Notes under the pieces: model-generated
What the model saw: only the letters and a program-made list of their open reading frames with translations
The model's database searches: none
What the model was told of the DNA's origin: nothing
Translations under genes and position numbers: made by a program
Part shown: positions 8,315-16,345 of the stretch, in pieces
Layout of the letters: each line of letters starts with the position of its first letter
Position numbering within the stretch: the first letter of the stretch is position 1
Source of the DNA: Anaerolineae bacterium
GTDB taxonomy: Bacteria; Chloroflexota; Anaerolineae; 4572-78; J111
Length of the DNA: 36,030 nucleotides
Assembly (NCBI GenBank): GCA_023151115.1
Contig: JAKLJP010000030.1
Location: forward strand, 58,765 to 94,794
Direction: 5' to 3'

Positions 8315-9910
8315 ATGACCCCATCACCTCCAGCGCCTCCCCTCCCCGCCGCTGGCCTGGAGCCGCCTACCGTTACTGTTTTGGACGACGACCCGGCTAT
8401 CCGTGACCTGCTGCAAGTGCGTCTACAGCGGTCCGGCTATAAGGTTTTTTCTGCCGGCAGTTACGAGGAATTTATTACCCTGATGACCGATTGTGATGCC
8501 GTTTTGTGCGACATCATTTTAGCAGACGGGAATGGCTTGCACGCTTTAAAATGGACCCGCCAACATTACCCCCATACCCCGGTTATCATGATGACCGGCG
8601 AACCTACCTATGAAACTGCTGCGGAAGCTATACGGCTAGGGGCGTATGATTACCTGGCTAAACCGATTAACAAGGATGAACTGCTGTCAACTCTGGCCCG
8701 CGCGGTTGAGCACCGGCGGTTAGCCCTGACCAAGGCGCGGCTGGAAAAGGAAAATGAATCATACCGGCTGGAGTTGGAGCAGCGGGTGGCCGAACGAACT
8801 CAAGCGCTGCGCGAATCGCAGGAGTTTTTGACCAACCTGACCAACACCATGGCCGATGCCGTCATCAGTATCAAACTTCCTGAATACCGGATCGAGTATG
8901 TTAATCAGGCAGTTCGCCATATTTTGGGCTATGAACCGGAAGAACTGCTCAATCAAACCCTGCCCATTTTGTACCCCGATAAGGCCGGTTTTGAGGCTTT
9001 TGTGCAAAAACAGGCCATGATGCGCCAGGCAGGTAAAAACCAGATACGGCTGGAGCAGTTGCTGCGCCACAAATTGGATAAGCTGGTCTGGACTGAGATT
9101 GCAACATCTTTTCTTGAGGGGGAGGGTCAATCGGCTCAAATTATTAGTGTAGTGCGCGACATCAGCCAGCGCAGCCTCTTGTTGGGTGTGGTAGCCCATG
9201 AGCTGCGTGGCCCGCTGGCTTTGCTAAAAGGTTTTTCGGAGGTGCTGTTGGAAGATATTCAAAGCATTGATCTCGAAAGTTTGAGTAAATATCTGACCAG
9301 CATTAATTCAACCGTTGTACGCATGTTTACCCTGCTCAACGAGTTACTGGATGTTACCTCCATTGAATTGGGTCAAATCTCATTAAACCTGGAGTCAGTT
9401 AATTTAAGCCAACTCTTGCGAGCGCAGGCCAGTGATTATAGCTACATAGCCAACAAAAAGAAGATTAAGCTGCATGAACACCTGCCGGCCGAGGATTTAA
9501 TCTGCCCCTGCGACTGGACCAAAATCAGCCAGGTTATCTCTAACTTTATTGATAATGCCATCAAATATTCCGAGCCAGAGACTACCATTGAGTTGATTGG
9601 CGAGCGGCGTGGGGCCAACATTTGGATTGGGGTTAAAGATCAGGGGCCGGGCATCAAGCCCGATGAAATTCAACACCTCTTTAAAAATTTCGGCAAAACC
9701 AGTTCCCGGCCCACCGGTGGCGAAAAATCAACCGGCCTGGGCCTGGCAATCTGTAAAAAAATTGTTGAAGCTCATTTTGGCGAGATTGGGGTGGACTCCA
9801 ACCCTGGTCAGGGCGCAACTTTTTGGTTTACCCTACCCTTGAGTCCGCCCCAATTTTCCCGGAGTTCATATCAAGGCAAAAGTCCCCTCGAAAAAGAGGT
9901 AACAGCCTGA
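8315..9910 (+). CDS. Hybrid REC-PAS-histidine kinase
   Basis: The 531-residue protein has an N-terminal receiver domain (about 18-130) with D24-D26, phospho-acceptor D66 in LCDIIL, T94 and K116. A coiled linker (LEKENESYRLELEQRVAERT), a PAS domain (about 168-285), a HisKA domain with VVAHELRGP (His295) and an HATPase domain with NFIDNAIKY, DQGPGI and GLGLAI follow. There is no membrane segment. The receiver-first order suggests that phosphorylation by the upstream kinase, or another kinase, modulates this enzyme, giving a phosphorelay. AGGAGA precedes the ATG. No DNA-binding partner gene lies next to the pair, so the output is unknown. Confidence 0.93.
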   Translation: MTPSPPAPPLPAAGLEPPTVTVLDDDPAIRDLLQVRLQRSGYKVFSAGSYEEFITLMTDCDAVLCDIILADGNGLHALKWTRQHYPHTPVIMMTGEPTYETAAEAIRLGAYDYLAKPINKDELLSTLARAVEHRRLALTKARLEKENESYRLELEQRVAERTQALRESQEFLTNLTNTMADAVISIKLPEYRIEYVNQAVRHILGYEPEELLNQTLPILYPDKAGFEAFVQKQAMMRQAGKNQIRLEQLLRHKLDKLVWTEIATSFLEGEGQSAQIISVVRDISQRSLLLGVVAHELRGPLALLKGFSEVLLEDIQSIDLESLSKYLTSINSTVVRMFTLLNELLDVTSIELGQISLNLESVNLSQLLRAQASDYSYIANKKKIKLHEHLPAEDLICPCDWTKISQVISNFIDNAIKYSEPETTIELIGERRGANIWIGVKDQGPGIKPDEIQHLFKNFGKTSSRPTGGEKSTGLGLAICKKIVEAHFGEIGVDSNPGQGATFWFTLPLSPPQFSRSSYQGKSPLEKEVTA

Positions 9911-9933
9911 GTTCGGTATTTTACCAAAAATTC

Positions 9934-10039
9934 ACCCTTCGATACGCCCACTCCTGCCGGTCGGGGCTATTCTGATGATTTTCCGTTCCTTATCGCCTCC
10001 TGAGTAGCGCGGAACGAAGTGAAGTGCATATCGAAGGGT
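9934..10039. repeat. CCCTTCGATA-type hairpin repeat
   Basis: ACCCTTCGATA (9934-9944) and its exact complement TATCGAAGGGT (10029-10039) bound a 106-bp element. An inner inverted pair, CGTTCC (9984-9989) and GGAACG (10011-10016), adds a second stem. No ORF is present, so it looks like a degenerate dispersed palindromic element. It occupies most of the gap between the kinase operon and gpmI. Confidence 0.72.
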
Positions 10040-10088
10040 ACGATTTACATAAATTTCCAACTCGGTTTAATTTGTGGGGCCTAACCTC

Positions 10089-10115
10089 GGAGTCCAAAAC
10101 TTAGCTTTAGACTCC
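10089..10115. repeat. GGAGTCCAAAA hairpin, degenerate copy
   Basis: GGAGTCCAAAAC and AGCTTTAGACTCC form an imperfect hairpin closely related to the perfect one at 21180-21208. It lies just downstream of gpmI but lacks a T run on the gpmI strand, so it is not a clear terminator. Confidence 0.6.
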
Positions 10116-10139
10116 ACCCCCAAAACAAGATACCACTCA

Positions 10140-11675
10140 CTACCGTCTGATCAACGACTTGCAGGTCATATCCGGCGGCGGTTCAATTCCCAACAACTCT
10201 AACACAGTTGGGGCCACATTGCCCAAAATGCCATTAGCCAGACGCCAATCCGGTTTTTGCTGTGCTACATAAACAAAAGGCACTAGATTGGTGGTGTGGG
10301 CGGTGTGGGGTTTGCCGGTATCATAATCTAACATCTGGTCTGAGTTGCCGTGATCGGCTGTAACCAAGGCGACCCCGCCCATGCTGACCGTGGCCTCAAC
10401 CACCCGCCGGACACATTCATCCACCGTTTCACAGGCGATAATGGCCTTATCCAAAAAGCCAGTGTGTCCGACCATATCAGGGTTGGCAAAATTAACCAGC
10501 ACAAAAGCATATTGCCCGCTTTTGATGGCTTCAACCACCTTCTCAGCAATACCAAACGCGCTCATTTCCGGCTGCAAATCATAGGTGGCTACTTTGGGCG
10601 AGGGAACCAGGACTCTATCTTCACCCTCAAAGGGAACCTCACGCCCACCGTTAAAAAAGTAAGTTACGTGGGCATACTTTTCCGTTTCCGCGCTATGAAA
10701 CTGCTTGTGGCCCAGTTTTGACAGCGTTTCGGCCAGGCCGTTGGTGGGTTCGGGAATTTCAAAGGCAAAGGGGGGAAGCTGGTTATCATAATATTGCATA
10801 AAGGTAGTCATGAACAGGCCTTTCAGCCCACCCCCTTGACGCTCAAAGCCGCTAAAACTTGGCTCGACCAGCGCCTGCGTCATCTGCCTGGCCCGGTCGG
10901 CCCTAAAATTGAAGAAAATGATAGCGTCATTATCTTTAATCGTCGCAATAGGCGCGCCTTGTGGGTTAACCAAAACTATCGGGATGACAAACTCATCGTT
11001 TACCCCCTCGGCGTAGGAGGCCTGGATGGCCTCGGCGGCGCTGGAAGCGGTCTTGCCCTGCCCGTAAACCATGGCGTCGTAGCCCAATTTAACCCGCTCC
11101 CAGCGTTTGTCCCGGTCCATCGAGTAGTAACGTCCGGCGATAGTGGCAATCTTGCCCACACCTATTTTATTCAACTGGGCCTCCAGTTGACTCAAATATT
11201 CAGCGCCGCTGCGGGGCGGTGTGTCGCGGCCATCCAGAATGGCGTGGACAAAAACCTGCGTCAAGCCTTTGAGTTTAGCCATTTTTAACAAAGCAGACAG
11301 ATGCTCCTGGTGGCTGTGGACCCCCCCATCGGAGAGAAGCCCAATCAGGTGCAGGGCGCTGTGGTGTTCCAGGGCGTACTGCATGGCCTCACTCAGGGCG
11401 GCATTACTAAAAAACTCGTCATTTTCAATCAAATCGTTGATGTAGGTTAAATCCTGGGGCACAATTCGCCCCGCGCCCAAGTTCATGTGGCCTACTTCTG
11501 AGTTGCCCATTTGTCCGATGGGCAGCCCGACGGCCTTGCCCGAAGCTTCGAGCGTGGCGCTGGGCCAGTTATTCCAGATATAATCAAAATAGGGTGTATT
11601 AGCCAGCGCAATCGCGTTGTAATCTTTACGAGGGTTTAACCCCCAGCCATCCATGATAATTAATGTGACTGTCAT
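10140..11675 (-). CDS. gpmI: 2,3-bisphosphoglycerate-independent phosphoglycerate mutase
   Basis: The protein interconverts 3- and 2-phosphoglycerate using two Mn2+ ions and a phosphoserine intermediate. D9 in IIMDGWG and S59 in GNSEVGHMNLGAGR are the metal and nucleophile sites. Later metal ligands appear in NFANPDMVGHTG and TADHGNSDQM, and the substrate motif in ILDGRDTPP. Length of 511 residues is normal. An in-frame GTG lies just before the chosen ATG, but AAGGA is seven bases from the ATG and only four from the GTG, so the ATG at 11675 is preferred. It stands alone on its strand, separated from the ABC ATPase gene by 400 bp of repeats. Confidence 0.96.
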   Translation of the reverse strand: MTVTLIIMDGWGLNPRKDYNAIALANTPYFDYIWNNWPSATLEASGKAVGLPIGQMGNSEVGHMNLGAGRIVPQDLTYINDLIENDEFFSNAALSEAMQYALEHHSALHLIGLLSDGGVHSHQEHLSALLKMAKLKGLTQVFVHAILDGRDTPPRSGAEYLSQLEAQLNKIGVGKIATIAGRYYSMDRDKRWERVKLGYDAMVYGQGKTASSAAEAIQASYAEGVNDEFVIPIVLVNPQGAPIATIKDNDAIIFFNFRADRARQMTQALVEPSFSGFERQGGGLKGLFMTTFMQYYDNQLPPFAFEIPEPTNGLAETLSKLGHKQFHSAETEKYAHVTYFFNGGREVPFEGEDRVLVPSPKVATYDLQPEMSAFGIAEKVVEAIKSGQYAFVLVNFANPDMVGHTGFLDKAIIACETVDECVRRVVEATVSMGGVALVTADHGNSDQMLDYDTGKPHTAHTTNLVPFVYVAQQKPDWRLANGILGNVAPTVLELLGIEPPPDMTCKSLIRR

Positions 11676-11780
11676 CACCGGTTCCTTGCTAACTTATGTT
11701 GATTTGTGAAATTCAGGACGAATTTCCAGAGGCAGTATAATACAACTTTGAAACCAGGGAAAAATTGCGGGTTAAAAAGC

Positions 11781-11811
11781 AAAAAGGGGAAGCTCATACG
11801 GAACTTCCCCT
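11781..11811 (-). terminator. Probable minus-strand intrinsic terminator
   Basis: AGGGGAAG (11785-11792) and CTTCCCCT (11804-11811) form a perfect stem. On the minus strand the stem is followed by TTTTT (from 11785-11781), so it would stop transcripts coming from the ABC ATPase gene before gpmI. Confidence 0.65.
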
Positions 11812-11824
11812 AAATCCAATACAT

Positions 11825-11889
11825 TTCAAATAAGGCCGTAGCATAGGGCCTTGTGCCCGCCCACAAGGGGCTAAACTACGTTATTTGAA
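11825..11889. repeat. 65-bp nested palindromic element
   Basis: Nested inverted arms are visible: TTCAAATAA with TTATTTGAA, CGTAG with CTACG, and an inner CCTTGTG (11849-11855) with CACAAGG (11862-11868). There is no ORF. It looks like a MITE- or REP-type hairpin in the gpmI-ABC intergenic region. Confidence 0.7.
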
Positions 11890-11936
11890 GAGTATTGCCC
11901 CTAAATCAAATCCTAATGAGTTTTGATTTTCAAAAT

Positions 11937-12041
11937 CGGTAAATAACTGGAAGGTTGGAAGGCTGGAGGATTGGATAAAGGAGATCCAACCTTGCCAAAG
12001 GCACGCAGAACGCAATCCCCCAATCCTCCAGACGATTACCG
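11937..12041. repeat. GGAAGGTTGG-type inverted short-period array
   Basis: A GGAAGGTTGGAAGGCTGG run (11948-11966) precedes a perfect 12-bp inverted pair, CTGGAGGATTGG (11963-11974) and CCAATCCTCCAG (12020-12031). The outer flanks CGGTAA (11937-11942) and TTACCG (12036-12041) are also complementary. It belongs to the family read in frame at 18463-18579. Confidence 0.72.
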
Positions 12042-12090
12042 AATTGGTTGTCAAATTTCATAAGGTCTCAACAATCTTTAGGGTTTTCAC

Positions 12091-13206
12091 TTAATGCGGG
12101 GTGGCAATATTTTTCTCGCTGGCCCGGTCAAAGATATGCACCTTTTCGGCGTTGAAGGCCATTTGAACCTTATCACCGGGGCGCAGGTCGGCCCGCGGGT
12201 CAACCCGGGCGATGAAGCTTTGGTCATTGTTAGTCACCAGGTAAACAAAGATTTCGTTGCCCATCAACTCGGTCACATCTACGGTGGCTTCGACCAACTG
12301 CTCGGTAATGCCGGCCGGCTTGTAGCGCGGGTGGTGAATATCTTCGGGGCGCACGCCAAAGATAACCTCGCGGCCAATGCTCTTTTGTCCCAACTGCTCC
12401 ACCTCATCTTTTTGCAGCCGAATCCGCACTCCACCGGAGTCCACATACATCTCATCCAGGGTGCCGGTCACGGTGCCGCTAAAGAAATTCATGGCGGGGG
12501 AGCCGATAAAGCCGGCCACAAACACATTACCGGGGTGATCGTACAGGCGCTGCGGGGTGTCAACTTGCTGAAGCACGCCATCCTTCATTACACAGATGCG
12601 GTCGGCCATGGTCAGGGCCTCTACCTGGTCGTGGGTCACATAAATAAAGGTGGTTCCCAGGCGTTGGTGCAGCTTGGAGATTTCGGCGCGGGTTTGCACG
12701 CGCAGCTTGGCGTCAAGGTTCGAGAGCGGCTCGTCAAAGAGGAACACAGCCGGGTCGCGCACAATGGCCCGGCCCAACGCCACACGCTGCCGCTGACCGC
12801 CCGACATTTGCTTGGGCTTGCGGTCTAATAACTGGGTAATGCCCAAAATTTTGGCCGCTTCCTGCACCCGCTTGTCAATTTCGGCCTTGGGGGTTTTGCG
12901 CAGTTTCAACCCAAAAGCCATGTTATCGTAGACGGTCATGTGCGGATAAAGCGCATAACTTTGGAAAACCATCGCAATATCACGGTCTTTGGGCGGCACA
13001 TCGTTGACAATTCGGTCGCCGATGTAGATATTGCCCGAGGTGATTTCTTCTAATCCGGCCAGACAGCGCAGCGCCGTTGATTTGCCGCAGCCGGATGGGC
13101 CAACCAAGACCAAAAACTCCTTGTCGGGAATTTCGAGATTGAGACTATTCACCCCAATCACATCGCCCCAGGCTTTGGTCATGTTTTCATATACTACTCT
13201 AGCCAT
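12091..13206 (-). CDS. Carbohydrate ABC transporter ATP-binding protein (MsmX/UgpC/MalK type)
   Basis: The 371-residue ATPase has Walker A GPSGCGKST (36-44), the Q loop in FQSYALYPHMTV, signature MSGGQRQRVALGRA, Walker B VFLFDEPLSNLDA and the H loop YVTHDQVEA. A C-terminal regulatory (TOBE/MalK-like) region ends with PGDKVQMAFNAEKVHIFD. The frame is open to 13269, but MARVVYENMTKAW is the family's normal N-terminus, so the start at 13206 is used; AGGAGG lies about 13 bases before it. No permease or binding-protein gene is nearby, so it may energise several sugar importers in trans, as MsmX does in Bacillus. The LacI-type gene lies just upstream on the same strand. Confidence 0.93.
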   Translation of the reverse strand: MARVVYENMTKAWGDVIGVNSLNLEIPDKEFLVLVGPSGCGKSTALRCLAGLEEITSGNIYIGDRIVNDVPPKDRDIAMVFQSYALYPHMTVYDNMAFGLKLRKTPKAEIDKRVQEAAKILGITQLLDRKPKQMSGGQRQRVALGRAIVRDPAVFLFDEPLSNLDAKLRVQTRAEISKLHQRLGTTFIYVTHDQVEALTMADRICVMKDGVLQQVDTPQRLYDHPGNVFVAGFIGSPAMNFFSGTVTGTLDEMYVDSGGVRIRLQKDEVEQLGQKSIGREVIFGVRPEDIHHPRYKPAGITEQLVEATVDVTELMGNEIFVYLVTNNDQSFIARVDPRADLRPGDKVQMAFNAEKVHIFDRASEKNIATPH

Positions 13207-13259
13207 GTTATTTTCTTTGCCTCCTCGCAAATTAAAGTTTTTGAATTCTATAAAAAGAG

Positions 13260-14264
13260 TTACAACCACAAGGCCAAATCGCTCGATTGGCGGATGACCA
13301 GTGATGGTTTAATGATAACCTGCTCCTGAGCCAACTTTTCCCCTAGCAGCCGGGCAATCAACATTCGGCAGGCCTGTTGTCCCAAGGCATAGGTGGCCCG
13401 GTGAACGGTGGTTAAGGGGGGCTGGGCGTACTCAGCCAGTAAAATGTCTCCATAACCGGTCACGGCCAAATCCTGTCCTATTTCTAACCCCTGGTCCTGA
13501 GCGGCGGCCATCACTCCCAGAGCTACCACATCATCGGCGGCGACAATGGCTGTAGGAGTTTCAGCTTTGCTCAGCAAAGTTTGCCCGGCTCGATAACCAT
13601 CTCGCTGCGTAAAATCACTTTCCGTCAGAAAGTCCTCAACCACCGGCAGGTTGGCCCGGCGCATAGCCCGTTGAAAACCCACCAAAAACTCCGACGAGAA
13701 AAATAAATCCAGCGGGGTATTGACCAGGGCAATCCGCTCGTGGCCCTGGTTAGCCAGGTGTTCTACCACCAGTTCCGCCCCGGCGGCGGCCTCTTCTGAT
13801 ACCGCTAGAAAATTGCCGGTCAAGTTGGTATCGCCAATGACGACAAAGGGAAACTTTTTTTCAAAGAGCAGTTCGATGCGACTGTCGCGCCAGCGCGGCC
13901 GGGCCACAATAGCCCCGTCAACGCGACGGCTGTTGATGAGACGCAGGTAAGCCCACTGTTCTGCGGGGCCGGGAGCGCACGAGGAAACCAGTAAATCAAA
14001 TTCGCGTTCGGCGGCGGCGCCGGCAATACCGGCCAAAAGTTCGCTGTAGTAGGGGTCGGAGTCTCGTGGTGAAAGCGCCGGCAAAATAAGTCCCAGGGTA
14101 TTTGTCGGAGCATACCCCATCTCTCGCGCGACTTGTTTAATGTACTCGCGAGTTTCCTCGCTGATATCGTCGTGGTTGTTCAAGGCCCTAGAAACAGCGG
14201 CTACAGACTTACCCACGGCTTCAGCGATGTCTTTGAGGGTAACTTCCTCCTTCCTGGGGGACAT
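13260..14264 (-). CDS. LacI-family transcriptional regulator
   Basis: The N-terminal helix-turn-helix and hinge helix are clear (VTLKDIAEAVGKSVAAVSRA, NNHDDISEETREYI, MGYAPT). A periplasmic-binding-protein-like effector domain follows (NTLGLILPALSPRDSDPYYS, RVDGAIVARP, ERIALVNTPLD, TAIVAADDVVALGV, LAVTGYGDILLAEYAQPPLTTV). It probably binds a sugar or sugar-derived ligand. A GTG nine bases upstream could also start it, but the ATG at 14264 gives the usual short N-terminus. It precedes the ABC ATPase by 53 bp on the same strand, so it likely controls that gene and itself through the palindrome at 14307-14322. Confidence 0.93.
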   Translation of the reverse strand: MSPRKEEVTLKDIAEAVGKSVAAVSRALNNHDDISEETREYIKQVAREMGYAPTNTLGLILPALSPRDSDPYYSELLAGIAGAAAEREFDLLVSSCAPGPAEQWAYLRLINSRRVDGAIVARPRWRDSRIELLFEKKFPFVVIGDTNLTGNFLAVSEEAAAGAELVVEHLANQGHERIALVNTPLDLFFSSEFLVGFQRAMRRANLPVVEDFLTESDFTQRDGYRAGQTLLSKAETPTAIVAADDVVALGVMAAAQDQGLEIGQDLAVTGYGDILLAEYAQPPLTTVHRATYALGQQACRMLIARLLGEKLAQEQVIIKPSLVIRQSSDLALWL

Positions 14265-14302
14265 AAGCTTCACTCGTACTGAAATGATTAAGTTATAGGC
14301 CG

Positions 14303-14331
14303 ATTATAAACTAAATGGTTTAAGTTGTCAA
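14303..14331 (-). promoter_or_regulatory. Perfect-consensus promoter with LacI-type operator
   Basis: On the minus strand TTGACA (14326-14331) and TATAAT (14303-14308) are both perfect and 17 bp apart. The palindrome TAAAC-N6-GTTTA (14307-14322) lies in the spacer and touches the -10. The site is well placed for autorepression by the LacI-family protein. Operator function is inferred. Confidence 0.8.
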
Positions 14332-14390
14332 ATCTGTTATGGAAGATAAACTAGAGGAGGATAGCCTTGAAACGTTAATACTCCGGCTCA

Positions 14391-14483
14391 TGTCATTTCG
14401 AGCGACGAAGGAGCGAGAAATCCCCCCAAGCACAACACGTAAAGGTAAGGTGTCGGGGATTTCTCCCTGCAGTCGAAATAACA
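14391..14483. repeat. TGTCATTTCGA hairpin element
   Basis: Outer arms TGTCATTTCGA (14391-14401) and TCGAAATAACA (14473-14483) match at 10 of 11 positions. Inner arms GAGAAATCCCC (14415-14425) and GGGGATTTCTC (14455-14465) match perfectly. This resembles the dispersed non-coding hairpins with GTCATTTCGAGCGAAG-type ends seen in many environmental bacterial genomes (recognised from memory). No coding capacity is evident. Confidence 0.75.
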
Positions 14484-14510
14484 TAGCTGAGCAGTTGCCT
14501 TGTAACAAAG

Positions 14511-14780
14511 AAAAAACCCTGCGAAAGCCGCAGGGTCTTAGATTGAAAGTTATTGGGTCTGTCTTTAATAATAGGTGTTTTACTATTAAAGAGGGACGGC
14601 CAGACTAATCAGAGATAGGGTTGCTGTTTTCGCCAGCGCGCGTCGGGCAATTCTGTAACTTTTATTGGCCCGTTGTTGGAACTACTTTCTATCTCCGACA
14701 AGTCGAGGTAGTTCCCAATCTGGTTCCACGATAGGGACCTCCTTTCAACTACTACAGAACCGTACTTCGATTCTGTTGGT
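14511..14780 (-). ncRNA. Candidate structured small RNA or leader with mini-ORF
   Basis: A complete minus-strand transcription unit without a convincing gene is visible: promoter (14784-14812), about 265 nt of RNA and an intrinsic terminator (14511-14536). The RNA can form several stems: ACAGAA with TTCTGT near its 5' end, GGAACTAC (14678-14685) with GTAGTTCC (14708-14715), and CTTTAATAATA with TACTATTAAAG (14563-14591). A very strong Shine-Dalgarno, AAAGGAGGT (14745-14737), lies seven bases before a GTG opening a 15-codon frame (14729-14682: MEPDWELPRLVGDRK). It could be a regulatory RNA, a small-protein gene or a leader. I match it to no known RNA family. Confidence 0.45.
14516..14536 (-). 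terminator. Intrinsic terminator, minus strand
   Basis: ACCCTGCG (14516-14523) and CGCAGGGT (14529-14536) form a perfect 8-bp GC-rich stem with a 5-nt loop. On the minus strand it is followed by six T residues (14516-14511). No protein gene precedes it, only the candidate RNA. Confidence 0.85.
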
Positions 14781-14783
14781 ACA

Positions 14784-14812
14784 ATATTACCACTCTTAAC
14801 AAGTCGAGTCAA
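14784..14812 (-). promoter_or_regulatory. Promoter of the candidate RNA
   Basis: TTGACT (14807-14812) and TAATAT (14784-14789) on the minus strand are 17 bp apart. The -35 is one base off consensus and the -10 two. Confidence 0.5.
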
Positions 14813-14920
14813 GAGGTTTTTAAGGGGTTAACTCTACGTTTGCCCAACGCTGTATTATGTCTATTTCATCTCTGGGTAGTAAATTTTGCTATTGAGGAGT
14901 ATCAGTAGATCCAAATTTGA

Positions 14921-14947
14921 GGAGCCAGCACGCCCACGTGCGGCTCC
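14921..14947. repeat. GC-rich hairpin upstream of DUF58 gene
   Basis: GGAGCC-A-GCACG pairs with CGTGC-GGCTCC across a CCCA loop, an 11-bp stem with one bulged A. No T run follows on either strand, so it is not an obvious terminator. Apart from it I see nothing in 14821-15030. Confidence 0.55.
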
Positions 14948-15043
14948 GTTCGGCGCATAGACGTGCCCGTTTCGCGTCCTCGGCAATTGGATCCATCCTT
15001 TTTGAGCATGATTCCCAGGGGCAAATATGTTATACTATTTGTT

Positions 15044-16345
15044 ATGAAACAGCCTGTTGAGGTTAGCTTACGTCTGAGAGCGCGCTTCCTGCCGCTTCTG
15101 ATCGGCTTGCTGGCGGCTGCGCAGCTTGTTGTACCCTTCCGCGGCTGGGTCATTCTATTAATCGGTTTGGGTGGAGGGTGGCTGGTATGTTACTTGTGGG
15201 TGCGCTCGCTGGGGTATAATCTGCGTTTTAGCCGCGAAACTCGTTTTGGCTGGGCCCAGGTGGGCGACCGCCTGGAAGAGCGCTTTACCCTGGTCAATCG
15301 AGGCTGGCTGCCTGCCCTATGGATCGAGGTCATTGATCATTCAACCATGTTCAATTATCAGGTCAGCCGGGTGACGGGGGTCGGCGGCAACACCATGACC
15401 CGCTGGCAAACCCATAGTATCTGCCAGCGGCGAGGGGTCTTTACGCTTGGCCCAACCACCCTCCACACCGGCGATCCTTTTGGATTGTACGCCCTTACCT
15501 TGCGCTATCCTAACTGGACTACCCTGACCGTGACTCCACCCGTAGTGCCGCTGCCAACCATCGAGGTAGCGCCGGGGGGACACGTGGGCGAAGGCCGCCC
15601 GCGCGCCAACACCCTGGAGCGCACCGTCAGCGCGGCCACCGTGCGCGACTATTTACCCGGCGATACCCTGAACTGGATTCATTGGCCGACTTCGGCCCGG
15701 CGGAATGCCCTGTTTGTGCGCCTCTTTGACAACACCCCGGCCGGGGATTGGTGGATATTTCTGGATTTGGATCAGCAGGTCCAGGCCAGCCAGGCCGACG
15801 CCTCAACCGAGGAGCACGGCGTTATCCTGGCCGCCTCGCTGGCCGACCAGGGCTTACGCGGGGGCCGCGCTGTGGGCCTGGTAACGCATGGCGAGAGCCT
15901 GGCCTGGCTGCCGCCGCAAACCGGCCCCGGCCAGCGCCAGGAGATTCTGCGCGTCCTGGCTGTGGCCAATCCCGGCCCGCGCCCCCTGGCCGAACTGCTG
16001 GCGCGGGTCCGGCCTGCTTTTAACCGGCAAGCCAGCTTGATTATCATCACCCCGGCTGCTTCCGGTGATTGGATTGAGGCTCTGCTGCCCCTGCTGCGGC
16101 GCGGCGCAGTCGCTACAGTGCTGCTGTTGGACCCAGTCACCTTTGGCGGCGCAGGCGAGGCCGGCAGCGCCCTGGCCCTCCTGGCAAATCTGGGCGTCAG
16201 CCGCTACCTGATCACACCCGAACTGCTGGGCCGGCCCGAAGCTCGCCCCGGCCGGCAAGGCAATTGGGAGTGGCGCATCATGCCGACCGGCAAAGCGGTG
16301 CCGGTTCGCCGGCCCGGCGATGCGCCCTGGCAGGAATTGTCATGA
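15044..16345 (+). CDS. DUF58 domain protein
   Basis: Two adjacent hydrophobic helices lie near the N-terminus (FLPLLIGLLAAAQLVVPF and GWVILLIGLGGGWLVCYLWV). A beta-rich domain follows, then the DUF58 core with its diagnostic sequence VRDYLPGDTLNWIHWPTSAR and a von Willebrand A-like C-terminal half (WIFLDLDQQV, LIIITPAA). DUF58 proteins usually occur with MoxR ATPases and transglutaminase membrane proteins and are thought to act in envelope assembly or stress. Here the transglutaminase partner follows with an ATGA overlap, but no MoxR gene is nearby. The ATG at 15044 is chosen since upstream codons look non-coding. TATACT (15031-15036) ends only 7 bp before it, so the mRNA may be leaderless. 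The length is 433 residues. Confidence 0.88.
   Translation: MKQPVEVSLRLRARFLPLLIGLLAAAQLVVPFRGWVILLIGLGGGWLVCYLWVRSLGYNLRFSRETRFGWAQVGDRLEERFTLVNRGWLPALWIEVIDHSTMFNYQVSRVTGVGGNTMTRWQTHSICQRRGVFTLGPTTLHTGDPFGLYALTLRYPNWTTLTVTPPVVPLPTIEVAPGGHVGEGRPRANTLERTVSAATVRDYLPGDTLNWIHWPTSARRNALFVRLFDNTPAGDWWIFLDLDQQVQASQADASTEEHGVILAASLADQGLRGGRAVGLVTHGESLAWLPPQTGPGQRQEILRVLAVANPGPRPLAELLARVRPAFNRQASLIIITPAASGDWIEALLPLLRRGAVATVLLLDPVTFGGAGEAGSALALLANLGVSRYLITPELLGRPEARPGRQGNWEWRIMPTGKAVPVRRPGDAPWQELS

Noticed and set aside
10089..10115. Terminator of gpmI
   Set aside because: No T run follows the hairpin on the minus strand and the stem is imperfect.
14737..14745. ACCTCCTTT, identical to the 3' end of 16S rRNA, on the plus strand
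   Set aside because: Surrounding bases do not match the conserved 16S end; it is the complement of the Shine-Dalgarno on the other strand.
14609..14812. A 67-codon minus-strand frame over the candidate RNA
   Set aside because: Its TTG start coincides with the -35 box of the promoter, it has no ribosome-binding site, and its sequence shows no recognisable pattern.
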